From positions 62,001-126,000 of the forward strand of contig MPNE01000006.1 of the NCBI GenBank assembly GCA_002238865.1: a stretch of DNA of 64,000 nucleotides, given 5' to 3'. Position 1 is the first letter of the stretch, and every line of letters starts with the position of its first letter. Source of the stretch: Gemmatimonadetes bacterium bin94 (lineage in GTDB: Bacteria; Gemmatimonadota; Gemmatimonadetes; Longimicrobiales; Gaopeijiaceae). Under the pieces are notes generated by a model. It had not been told where the DNA came from. It made no database searches and saw only the letters and a list, made by a program, of their open reading frames with translations. Shown piece by piece: positions 18,602-25,851 of the stretch. A program made the position numbers and the translations under genes.

Positions 18602-18720
18602 TCTGGTTTCCGGCTGGGGTTGGACCCGCAAGGTTCGCGTTTGACCGACAAGATGCATGCGGCTGGCCGTTCCCGCGACACCGGCGCCCGCCCGCAGGTG
18701 CGGCCCCGTTCCGTTGTGGG

Positions 18721-18728
18721 TAGCTTTG
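18721..18728 (+). promoter_or_regulatory. Candidate -10 element giving an almost leaderless transcript
   Basis: TAGCTTTG lies six bases before the ATG at 18735. It matches the TANCTTTG form seen elsewhere in the window, but no convincing -35 is present. Transcription from it would begin close to the start codon. Confidence 0.3.
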
Positions 18729-18734
18729 CAAGCC

Positions 18735-19265
18735 ATGAAATCGAATGGCCGAAGCTGCGTTGCGATCCTTTTTCTCCTGGGTTGCACTGCCGACGCTCCC
18801 GAACCCCCTCCCTTCGCGGCCGTGGCGGACGGTCGGCAGCTCATGGTCTCGGTGATCGAACCCGCGGCCGAGGTCTACTGGGATGCCGTCGGGGTAATCA
18901 TGGACGAGGAAGGCACGCACGAGATCGAGCCCCGGACGCCGGAGGAGTGGGAAGCCGTCGTGAACGCCGCCTACGTGCTTGCCGAGTCCGGCAATCTCCT
19001 GTTGATGGAGGATCGCGCCCAGGGCAGGGGACACTGGATCGCCATGTCCCGGTCGATGAGCGAAGTGGGGCAGCGTGCGATCGAGGCCGCCGAGGCGGAA
19101 GACCCCCAGGCCGTGTTCGACATGGGTGCCGAGCTGTACTTCGTCTGCACCGGGTGCCACACGGTATACGCGACCGGGACGTTGCGACCGAGCGATCTGC
19201 CGGACTCGGCCGTAACGGGCTCGCCCGGCACCGGCGCCTCCGACCCCCGCGCGCCCGTCCCGTGA
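18735..19265 (+). CDS. Monohaem cytochrome c lipoprotein
   Basis: Predicted periplasm-facing lipoprotein of 176 residues. The signal MKSNGRSCVAILFLLGC gives a lipobox with the acylated cysteine at 17. A helical region follows (VYWDAVGVIMDEEG, then WEAVVNAAYVLAESGNLLL). One haem c site CTGCH sits near the C-terminus (C138, C141, H142). A C-terminal haem site in a helical protein resembles cytochrome c-prime-like families, but I cannot name the family. It is divergent from the PQQ fusion and overlaps the following membrane gene by GTGA. A role in taking electrons from the PQQ enzyme is an inference from position only. Start chosen at the signal-bearing ATG; an upstream in-frame start exists at 18657. 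Confidence 0.82.
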   Translation: MKSNGRSCVAILFLLGCTADAPEPPPFAAVADGRQLMVSVIEPAAEVYWDAVGVIMDEEGTHEIEPRTPEEWEAVVNAAYVLAESGNLLLMEDRAQGRGHWIAMSRSMSEVGQRAIEAAEAEDPQAVFDMGAELYFVCTGCHTVYATGTLRPSDLPDSAVTGSPGTGASDPRAPVP

Positions 19266-19819
19266 TCGAACGCTTCCTCGGCTGGTTGGGAGAGACGCCG
19301 TGGAGCATCGCGCTCCTGGAGTCGCAGTACGTGTGGCCGTTCGTCGAGTCGGCGCACGTTCTCACCCTGGGCCTGTTCGTCGGCACAACGGTGATGATGG
19401 ACCTTCGTCTTCTCGGTGTCGCCTTTCGGAAAGTGCCCATCCAGGCATTCACGGGGCGCATGCTGCCCTGGACCCACCTGGGGTTCATCATCATGACGGT
19501 CACCGGCCTCCTCCTCTTCTATTCCCAGCCGCTCCGCTACTACCACAACGTGTTTTTCCGTGTCAAGGTGCTCCTGTTGATCGCTGCCGGCGCCAACGCA
19601 TTTGTCTTTCATCGCGGTGCCCACCGGCGGGCCTCCCGGTGGGGCGAGGACGCGCGCCCTCCGCGGCCGGCGCGCATCGCCGGGGCCGTTTCTCTGGCTG
19701 CGTGGACGATCGTTGTCGTGACTGGCCGCCTCATCGCCTACAACTGGTTCGACTGCGACCTGCAGCCCCAGCCCGGCTGGGTGAACTGGGCAGCGGGCTG
19801 CGCGGCCGGGACGGAGTAG
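19262..19819 (+). CDS. Small integral membrane protein (DUF6644-like), copy 1
   Basis: A 185-residue membrane protein with four predicted helices (VWPFVESAHVLTLGLFVGT, LGFIIMTVTGLLLFYSQP, VKVLLLIAAGANAFVFHR and a C-terminal one near AGAVSLAAWTIVVVTGRL). Conserved histidine and arginine positions such as SAHVLTLG, MDLRLLGVAFR and FHRGAHRR recall the uncharacterised DUF6644-type proteins often seen near secreted dehydrogenases. That name is from memory. The GTG start overlaps the cytochrome c stop, indicating coupling. A membrane electron-transfer or quinone-interacting role is possible but not shown by the sequence. Confidence 0.75.
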   Translation: MIERFLGWLGETPWSIALLESQYVWPFVESAHVLTLGLFVGTTVMMDLRLLGVAFRKVPIQAFTGRMLPWTHLGFIIMTVTGLLLFYSQPLRYYHNVFFRVKVLLLIAAGANAFVFHRGAHRRASRWGEDARPPRPARIAGAVSLAAWTIVVVTGRLIAYNWFDCDLQPQPGWVNWAAGCAAGTE

Positions 19820-19825
19820 CGACCG

Positions 19826-20449
19826 GTGACCGAGCTCCCCGCCGCCGCCTGGCAGCCCGTGATCGAGGACGCCGCCATCGGGCAGCCCGTGATCGAGGAC
19901 GCCGCCATCGGGCAGCCCGTGATCGAGGACGCCGCCATCGGGCCCGCCGCCGAGATCCCCGCGCTGCAGGGCCCCGCCGTGCTGGAGCCGTTCTTTCGCT
20001 GGTGCGAGTCGACGTTCCTGGGCACGGCGGTGCGCGACTCGGTGTGGGCGTTTCCGATCCTGGAAGCGGTTCACCTGCTCGGCCTCTGCGTCCTGGGAGG
20101 AGCCCTACTCATCGTCGACCTGAGAATGCTCGGCCTCGGCCTCACCGCCCACCCCGTCGCCCGGCTGGCCCGCTACGCGAGGCCATGGCTTGTCGCCAGC
20201 CTGGTGCTCATGGCCGCGACCGGCATCCCCCTCTTCCTATCGGAAGCGATCAAGGCGTACTACAACACCTCGTTCTGGGTGAAGATGACGACCCTGCCGG
20301 TCGCGCTGGGCTTCACCTTCGCAGTGCGAGAGCGCGTCGCCCGGCGAGAGGGTCTGGCGCCCGGTTTGCGCTGTCGGATCATCGGCGCTGTCTCGCTGGC
20401 TCTCTGGTTCACCGTGGCCGCCGCGGGCCGCTGGATCGGCTTCTCGTAG
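19826..20449 (+). CDS. Small integral membrane protein (DUF6644-like), copy 2, with N-terminal decapeptide repeats
   Basis: A 207-residue paralogue of the preceding gene. It shares the pattern VWAFPILEAVHLLGLCVLGG, VDLRMLGLGL, YARPWLVASLVLMAATGIPLFLS split across helices, and a final helix ending in AAAGRWIGFS. Four membrane helices are predicted. Unlike copy 1 it begins with an acidic extension of three exact copies of QPVIEDAAIG before the membrane part. It starts with GTG at 19826, six bases after copy 1 stops. The tandem paralogues may form a heterodimer; this is inference. Confidence 0.75.
   Translation: MTELPAAAWQPVIEDAAIGQPVIEDAAIGQPVIEDAAIGPAAEIPALQGPAVLEPFFRWCESTFLGTAVRDSVWAFPILEAVHLLGLCVLGGALLIVDLRMLGLGLTAHPVARLARYARPWLVASLVLMAATGIPLFLSEAIKAYYNTSFWVKMTTLPVALGFTFAVRERVARREGLAPGLRCRIIGAVSLALWFTVAAAGRWIGFS
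19853..19942 (+). repeat. Three perfect tandem copies of a 30-bp unit inside a coding region
   Basis: Units begin at 19853, 19883 and 19913 and are identical at the DNA level. Each encodes QPVIEDAAIG in frame. The perfect identity suggests recent expansion by slippage, and the length is a multiple of three, so copy-number change would keep the frame. Confidence 0.95.
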
Positions 20450-20519
20450 GCTGGTCGGGGGCGGATACCGAAGATACTCGCACCGGGCCCGGGCATTCCG
20501 CGGAGAAAACGACATTGAC

Positions 20520-20714
20520 GTGGCCTGCTGGTACGCGCTCGGCTGGCGGGGTCCCGGCGGGATGGTCCAGGTGGACTACGCGGACATCAACGGGGACGGG
20601 GATGTGGACATCCGGGACGGGTCCTCGTCGACGCGTTCCGCAGCTCCGCCGTGGTGTCGTTGTGCCGCCATCCTCATCGCCGCCAACCAGAGGTGCCCGG
20701 AATCCCGCGGCTGA
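20520..20714 (+). other. Possible remnant of a calcium-binding (EF-hand/dockerin-like) protein end
   Basis: In the 224-bp gap between convergent genes, a plus-strand frame reads GENDIDVACWYALGW and then ADINGDGDVDIRDG, a canonical DxNxDGxxxxxD calcium loop. The frame runs to 20714, overlapping the 3' end of the LRR gene on the other strand. There is no proper start, signal or ribosome site. It looks like a decayed C-terminal fragment rather than a functioning gene. Confidence 0.3.
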
Positions 20715-23700
20715 AGAGCACCTCGAGATCCGGCGGCGTGCGCGCTCCCCCGCCAGCGTCCGCGGCCACCTCGATAGCGGACGCCGCCGGCAGGATGGCC
20801 CGCACCTGCCCAGTGCGCATGTCGCGCAGGATGGCCATGGGCAGGTCGGAATCGCCGTCGAGGGCGGCTTCACCGTCGGGGCCGGACAGGGCAATGCCGG
20901 CAAGGTTCTCCCAACCGGGGCGCACCGGCAGCGCGAAGGCGAAGGACGAGCCAACCGATTCCTCCGACAGCGCCCGAGGCATGGCGAAGCGTACCGAGAA
21001 CAGCTCGCCGCCGCCCGCGTCCCGTCCGGTCACCGCATAGTCCCCGCCGGAGTCCGGCAGCGCGGCTGGTGCCTTCGCCACGAAAGCGGGGTTGAGGAAC
21101 GGGTTGCCCTCCGCGTCGATGCCGCCCCACAGGAGCAGCGATGTTGTCGCGGCCACGTCCTTGGCCGCCGAGGGCTTGCCCTCATCGCGCAAGCGGTGAC
21201 GGAGCGCGTTGGTGAAGTGATAGTCGCTGACCCAATCCGGGCCGCAGTAGCTCATGAGATCCTTGTGCAGCGACGGCGGCACCAGGCGTCCGCTGCTGAA
21301 ATCGTATCCCCAGGAGCCGGTCGAGCCATCATCATACGGGTAAAGCGGATCCCCAGACGTTCCGCACGGCGCGTGCCCCAGGCCCATGTTGTGACCCAGT
21401 TCGTGCGCGATTATGTGGGAATCCAGTCGCGAGAAGCTCGACCGGCCGCGGGTGTATGCCACTCCCGCGGGTCCGGTCACGGTCCCCGACATCAAGCCCG
21501 CGTAATGCCCCGCGCCGCCCTCCAGGACCCGGATCGCCTCGGTCTGGGCCAGCAGGTCGTAAGCGTTGTTGCTCGTGCTTTGCACGGGCGCGTGCGCCGT
21601 CACATCGATAACGCCCACCGGCAGGAGGGTCCGGGTGTCCTCGAGCATGTCGTGGCCCTCCGGGTCGGCCTCCATGCCTTCCGCCGCCTCCACGACCGCC
21701 CGGTCGGGGTCGGCGCTCCAGATAAAGGGGATCGCCGTCAGTTGCAGGACGGGCAGCTCCCGCACCGCCACCGTCATGCGGCCCGCCTCCGGGATCCGCT
21801 TGGGCACGCCAAGCGCGGGATCCAGGGTGCCGTCGGGGTCGACCTCGATCACCATCTCCAAGCCGGGGCGCACGATCCGGCCGGGTATTTCCGTGTTCGC
21901 GGATTTCGAAAGATCCCCCTCGTCGAACTCCGTCGGGATGGGGTTCGAGTTCGCGGGGACGTCCACCACGTGGCGCTCGACCCCGCCCAGGTAGAACCGC
22001 GCCCGCACGGCGGGCATCCCTTCGGACGTCTCTCGGGCCGCAGTGACGAACACGCGCAGCAAGGCATCCTCGCCCGCCACCAGGGGGACCGGGTGCGCGC
22101 GCGATTGCACGGCCTGGACGAGGTACGCCGCCAGCCCGTTGCCGCAAAGCGCGATCCGTCGATCGAGGATGTTCACAAGCCAAGTCTGGAAGCCAGGCTC
22201 CACAGGTACGCACAGATCCGTGCCCGCGGCCTGAAGCGACTCCAGGCGCAGGTCCTTCAGCCCCGCCGGGATGGCTCCCGCCAGTTCGCGGTTTTGCGCC
22301 AACTCCAACGCCGTCAGGGCCGCCAGCCCACCGAACTCCGGCGGCACGGGGCCCGTCAACTCGTTTCCGCTCAGGTAGAGGGCTCGGAGCCTGGAAAGAC
22401 GGCCCAGTCGGCGCGGGATCCCGCCCGTCAACTCGTTCCCGCTCAAGTCGAGGTCCCGGAGGTTGGAAAGGCCGCCGAGCTCCCACGGAATCGCGCCCGA
22501 AAGGCCGTTCCCGGACAGCACCAGCTGTTCCAGGTTGGAGAGGCCGCCCAGCTCCCGCGGAATCGCGCCCGAAAGGCCGTTCCAGCCCAGGTGCAGCACT
22601 CTCAGGTTGGAGAGGCCGCCCAGCTCCTGCGGGATCGTTCCCGAAAGGCCGTTCCGGTGGAGTCCCAGCTGTTCCAGGTTGGAGAGGCCGCCCAGCTCCC
22701 GCGGAATCGCGCCCGAAAGGTCGTTCCAGCCCAGTTCCAGCACATTCAGGTTGGAGAGGCCGCCCAGCTCCCGTGGAATCGCGCCCGAAAGGCCGTTCCC
22801 AAACAGCACCAGCCGTTCCAGGTTGGAGAGGCCGCCCAGCTCCCGCGGGATCAAACCGGACAATTCGTTCCCGGCCAGAACGAGGATTCTCAGGTTGGGG
22901 AGGCCGTCCAGCTCCTGCGGGATACCGCCCGAAAGGTCGTTCCCGTACAGGTTCAGCCATTCCAGCCTGGAAAGGCCGCCCAGTTCCTGCGGAATCAGGC
23001 CGGACAGCCCATTGGATGCGAGATGCAATCCGACTACTCGGTCCTGGCCGTCCACTTCCACCCCGTGCCAATGCCGGAGCTGCGCACCGCTGAGCCAGTT
23101 GTCGTTGTTGATCCAGTTGGACCCGCCGGTCGCCTCGTACAGCGCCGTCAATATGTCGCGGTCCGTCAACGTTGCGCACTCGGTTCCCGTCCCATCGAGC
23201 GAACCGATGCCGCCCAGCCACGCTCGGAAGGCGTCGTCCGCCGGCGCGCACAACTCCGTGCCGCCGTAATGGAACTCATCGAGGTAGAGATCCGTTAGCG
23301 AGAGCGGCAGGCGGCCGACGAGCGCATTGCCGTCAACGCGGAGCTTCGCTAGCCGCTCGAGCCCGCCAACGTCCCCCGGCAGGCCGCCCGCGAGCCCATT
23401 GTCGCTGAGGTCAAGGGCCGTGACACGGCCTAGCCGATCCGTCCGCACGCCGTGCCACTGTTCCAATGCCGGGCCGCCGAGCCAGCCGTCGGACGCGGCC
23501 CACCGGTCCCCGTTCGTCAGCTCAAACAGGTTGCTCAGCACGGCCTGGTCAGAAGCGTTGCAGAACGGGCCGCTCCAAAGTGCCATGCCATCCAGCCACT
23601 CGAGGGCTTCGGAGGTACCGGGCAAGCACACTCTTGTCGCCCCGCACGCCCAATTGAAGATCTTGACGGGTAACTTCATCATACTCGGCGGGACCACGCC

Positions 23701-24990
23701 CCGAATGTCGTTCCCGTTGAGGACCACCTCTACCAAGTTGACGAGACCGCCCAGTTCCGGAGGAATCGTGCCCGTCAACTTGTTCCTGCCGAGGTACAGC
23801 CATTTCAGGTTGGCGAGGTCGCCCAGCTCCCCCGGGATCCCGCCCGAAAGACCGTTTCCGGTCAGGTGCAGCGAATGCAAGTTGGAGAGGCGGCCCAGTT
23901 CTGGAGGAATCCCGCCCGAAAGGCCGTTTGCGGACAGGCTCAGGAGTCCCAGATTGGAGAGGCCCGCAAGTGCCCGAGGGATCGCGCCCGAAAGGCCGTT
24001 GTAGGACAGGCGCAGCGCTTCCAGCCTGGCGAGGCCGCCCAGCTCTGGAGGAATCTCGCCCGAAAGACCGTTTCCGGCCAAGTTCAGATGTATCAGGTTG
24101 GAGAGGCCTCCCAGCGCCCGAGGGATCGCGCCCGAAAGGTCGTTCCGGTGGAGCTCCAACCGTTCCAGATTGGCGAGGCCGCCCAGTTCCAGCGGGATCG
24201 TTCCCGAAAGGCCGTTCCCGCCGAGGTTGATTGAGAAAACCCTGCCGGACTCATCCGTCCGCACCCCGTACCAGTCGTCCAACGGCGCGTCGGTCAGCCA
24301 GTTGTCGTTGTTGACCCAGTTCGGCCCGTCCGTGGCGTTATGGAGCGCGACCAGCGCGAACCGGTCTGGATTCGTTACCGCAACGTCTGCGGTCCCGGTC
24401 GCAACTCCTGCGGTTGCGGTAATCGAGGCCGAGCCCTCGCCGACGCCGCGGACCAGACCTGATGCGTCCACCATCGCCACCGAGATGTTGTCGGAGGCCC
24501 AGGACAGTTCGGGCTCAGCCACCACATGGCCGTTCGCGTCCCTTGCCTCCGGCACGAGACGTAGCGTGTCGCCCAACGGCACTGCGGCGGAGGCCGGGAG
24601 CGTGATGTGCTCAACCTCCTGGGCCACCCATGCCCTGGCGCTTCCCGACGCCGACCCGGAAGATGCGGTGATCGTGGCTGACCCGTTCGCAATCGCCGTC
24701 ACCAGTCCCTGGCCATCGACCGTCGCGACCTCCGGGGCTTCGCTCGCCCAGGTCACCGCCGCTCCGGCCACCGGCTGTCCCGACTGGTCCCGCACGTCGG
24801 CGGACAACTGCGCCGTGTCCCCCAGCGCGGTCAGCTCGATTGTTGCCGGAGTGACCCACACCGCCGAGGGTGCGGGCGTCGCGGTTGCGGGCGGTTCCGT
24901 GGATCCGTCGCCGCACGCGAGGATCGAGAGCGCCATCCCCGGCACAAGCGCGGCGGCAGCCTTGATCGCGAGCTCGCGGGCGGTCGACAT
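20674..24990 (-). CDS. Large LRR lipoprotein with a C-terminal metzincin-type peptidase domain
   Basis: Predicted exported lipoprotein of 1438 residues (signal ends ALSILAC). Order: two Big_2-type Ig domains, then three leucine-rich modules each opened by a cap of the type ALYEATGGSNWINNDNWL. These hold about 8, 2 and 11 plant-type repeats (LxxLxLxxNxLSGxIPxELGGL). A beta-rich region follows, then a metallopeptidase with H1196-E-L-G-H-N-M-G-L-G-H1206 and the Met-turn DLMSYC, diagnostic of metzincins. The start MSTAREL is set by AAGGAGGAG at 24997-25005. It is the last gene of a six-gene cluster. The LRR modules probably bind a protein or glycan ligand, and the peptidase may act on neighbours at the surface. 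Substrate unknown. Confidence 0.87.
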   Translation of the reverse strand: MSTARELAIKAAAALVPGMALSILACGDGSTEPPATATPAPSAVWVTPATIELTALGDTAQLSADVRDQSGQPVAGAAVTWASEAPEVATVDGQGLVTAIANGSATITASSGSASGSARAWVAQEVEHITLPASAAVPLGDTLRLVPEARDANGHVVAEPELSWASDNISVAMVDASGLVRGVGEGSASITATAGVATGTADVAVTNPDRFALVALHNATDGPNWVNNDNWLTDAPLDDWYGVRTDESGRVFSINLGGNGLSGTIPLELGGLANLERLELHRNDLSGAIPRALGGLSNLIHLNLAGNGLSGEIPPELGGLARLEALRLSYNGLSGAIPRALAGLSNLGLLSLSANGLSGGIPPELGRLSNLHSLHLTGNGLSGGIPGELGDLANLKWLYLGRNKLTGTIPPELGGLVNLVEVVLNGNDIRGVVPPSMMKLPVKIFNWACGATRVCLPGTSEALEWLDGMALWSGPFCNASDQAVLSNLFELTNGDRWAASDGWLGGPALEQWHGVRTDRLGRVTALDLSDNGLAGGLPGDVGGLERLAKLRVDGNALVGRLPLSLTDLYLDEFHYGGTELCAPADDAFRAWLGGIGSLDGTGTECATLTDRDILTALYEATGGSNWINNDNWLSGAQLRHWHGVEVDGQDRVVGLHLASNGLSGLIPQELGGLSRLEWLNLYGNDLSGGIPQELDGLPNLRILVLAGNELSGLIPRELGGLSNLERLVLFGNGLSGAIPRELGGLSNLNVLELGWNDLSGAIPRELGGLSNLEQLGLHRNGLSGTIPQELGGLSNLRVLHLGWNGLSGAIPRELGGLSNLEQLVLSGNGLSGAIPWELGGLSNLRDLDLSGNELTGGIPRRLGRLSRLRALYLSGNELTGPVPPEFGGLAALTALELAQNRELAGAIPAGLKDLRLESLQAAGTDLCVPVEPGFQTWLVNILDRRIALCGNGLAAYLVQAVQSRAHPVPLVAGEDALLRVFVTAARETSEGMPAVRARFYLGGVERHVVDVPANSNPIPTEFDEGDLSKSANTEIPGRIVRPGLEMVIEVDPDGTLDPALGVPKRIPEAGRMTVAVRELPVLQLTAIPFIWSADPDRAVVEAAEGMEADPEGHDMLEDTRTLLPVGVIDVTAHAPVQSTSNNAYDLLAQTEAIRVLEGGAGHYAGLMSGTVTGPAGVAYTRGRSSFSRLDSHIIAHELGHNMGLGHAPCGTSGDPLYPYDDGSTGSWGYDFSSGRLVPPSLHKDLMSYCGPDWVSDYHFTNALRHRLRDEGKPSAAKDVAATTSLLLWGGIDAEGNPFLNPAFVAKAPAALPDSGGDYAVTGRDAGGGELFSVRFAMPRALSEESVGSSFAFALPVRPGWENLAGIALSGPDGEAALDGDSDLPMAILRDMRTGQVRAILPAASAIEVAADAGGGARTPPDLEVLFSRGIPGTSGWRR
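22260..23040 (-). repeat. Tandem 72-bp LRR-coding repeats, block of about 11
   Basis: Near-identical 72-bp units each encode a 24-residue leucine-rich repeat with core NGLSGAIPRELGGLSN. DNA identity between neighbouring units is high, which favours expansion and contraction by recombination. It is coding DNA, not a CRISPR array. Confidence 0.9.
23690..24245 (-). repeat. Tandem 72-bp LRR-coding repeats, second block of about 8
   Basis: Same 72-bp periodicity and consensus as the block at 22260-23040, in the N-terminal LRR module of the same gene. The two blocks share enough sequence to recombine with one another. Confidence 0.85.
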
Positions 24991-25004
24991 GGATTTCTCC
25001 TCCT

Positions 25005-25844
25005 TCAACGCCCCTCCTGCAGCCGGTTGACAAAGTTCCTCAGGCAGTACTGCCCGATCCCGTTGAGCGCCCCTTCCTCACGTTCTTCCATGATGTGCAT
25101 CACGAACATCAGCACGGCGGACTGGAGCAGGGCGAGCAGCGTGGTGTAGAACGCCACGCCGAGGTCGCCGGTCACCTGTTCCATCATTTCGGGACCGATT
25201 GACGCCTCGGTGAAGCTGGCGCCGGCGAACAGCACGCCGGCCGTCCGCATCGCGAACGCGATCCCCAGCACGGTTCCAATGAAGCCCAGGGTCGGGATCA
25301 GCCAGATCACGTATCTGAGCATGTTGTATCGCATCTCGATCTCGTGCTGGTACAGGTCGATCGAGAGTTCGATCGTCGAGGTGACCTGACCGATCGATCC
25401 ACTGTTGCGGAACTGGAGGAGGGCGCCGGACAGCAGACGCTGCAACAGGTGGCGGCTGGCTGGATCGGACTGGACCACGCGGTCGTAGATCGGCGTCATG
25501 TCCTGCTGGCGCAGGACCGTTCGGTCGTCCTCGGGCAACAACCCGAGGTGTATCTGTTCCCGTTCCCGAAGGCCCGCCAGGTGCCGCACGAGCAGTTCGC
25601 CGCTGGCCATGCAGAATGCGAGCCACATCACGTTCTGGATCGTGAACGGATACGGGAAGATCCGGGTGTTCCTGTCGAGGAGCAGCTCCGCACCGACGCT
25701 GTCGTCACCGGCGGGGAATACCCAGGAGAGCACGCCAATAAGGGCGATGCCGATCAGGAGGGAACCAAAGAGCGCGACCGCGCGGAAGGGGATCTGCTCG
25801 TCCCGTGCCGGTCGCCGGGACACGTCCTGCTCGACCTTCACCAT
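25005..25844 (-). CDS. MotA/TolQ/ExbB-like proton channel subunit
   Basis: A 279-residue inner-membrane protein of the MotA/TolQ/ExbB class, which forms the ring around a MotB/TolR/ExbD partner and converts ion flow into motion. Predicted helices lie near residues 21-43, 68-88, 176-199 and 227-250. The last two carry the family signatures GFIGTVLGIAFAM and LGVAFYTTLLALLQSAV, where small and Thr/Ser residues line the channel. A cytoplasmic loop of about 85 residues separates helices 2 and 3. It starts eight bases after the pseudokinase-LRR gene, and its stop lies within the ribosome site of the LRR peptidase gene. No ExbD/TolR gene is adjacent. The likely partner is the anchored VWA protein at 30208-31218. 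Confidence 0.85.
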   Translation of the reverse strand: MVKVEQDVSRRPARDEQIPFRAVALFGSLLIGIALIGVLSWVFPAGDDSVGAELLLDRNTRIFPYPFTIQNVMWLAFCMASGELLVRHLAGLREREQIHLGLLPEDDRTVLRQQDMTPIYDRVVQSDPASRHLLQRLLSGALLQFRNSGSIGQVTSTIELSIDLYQHEIEMRYNMLRYVIWLIPTLGFIGTVLGIAFAMRTAGVLFAGASFTEASIGPEMMEQVTGDLGVAFYTTLLALLQSAVLMFVMHIMEEREEGALNGIGQYCLRNFVNRLQEGR

Positions 25845-25851
25845 GGGCAGC

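Noticed and set aside
22260-23040. Repeat array resembling a CRISPR array
   Set aside because: The repeats are continuous 72-bp coding units with LRR periodicity and no variable spacers of uniform length.
19300-23298. 1332-codon plus-strand open frame across the LRR gene
   Set aside because: High GC and the repetitive LRR DNA keep the opposite strand open; its translation is Arg/Gln-rich and it crosses real genes in another frame.
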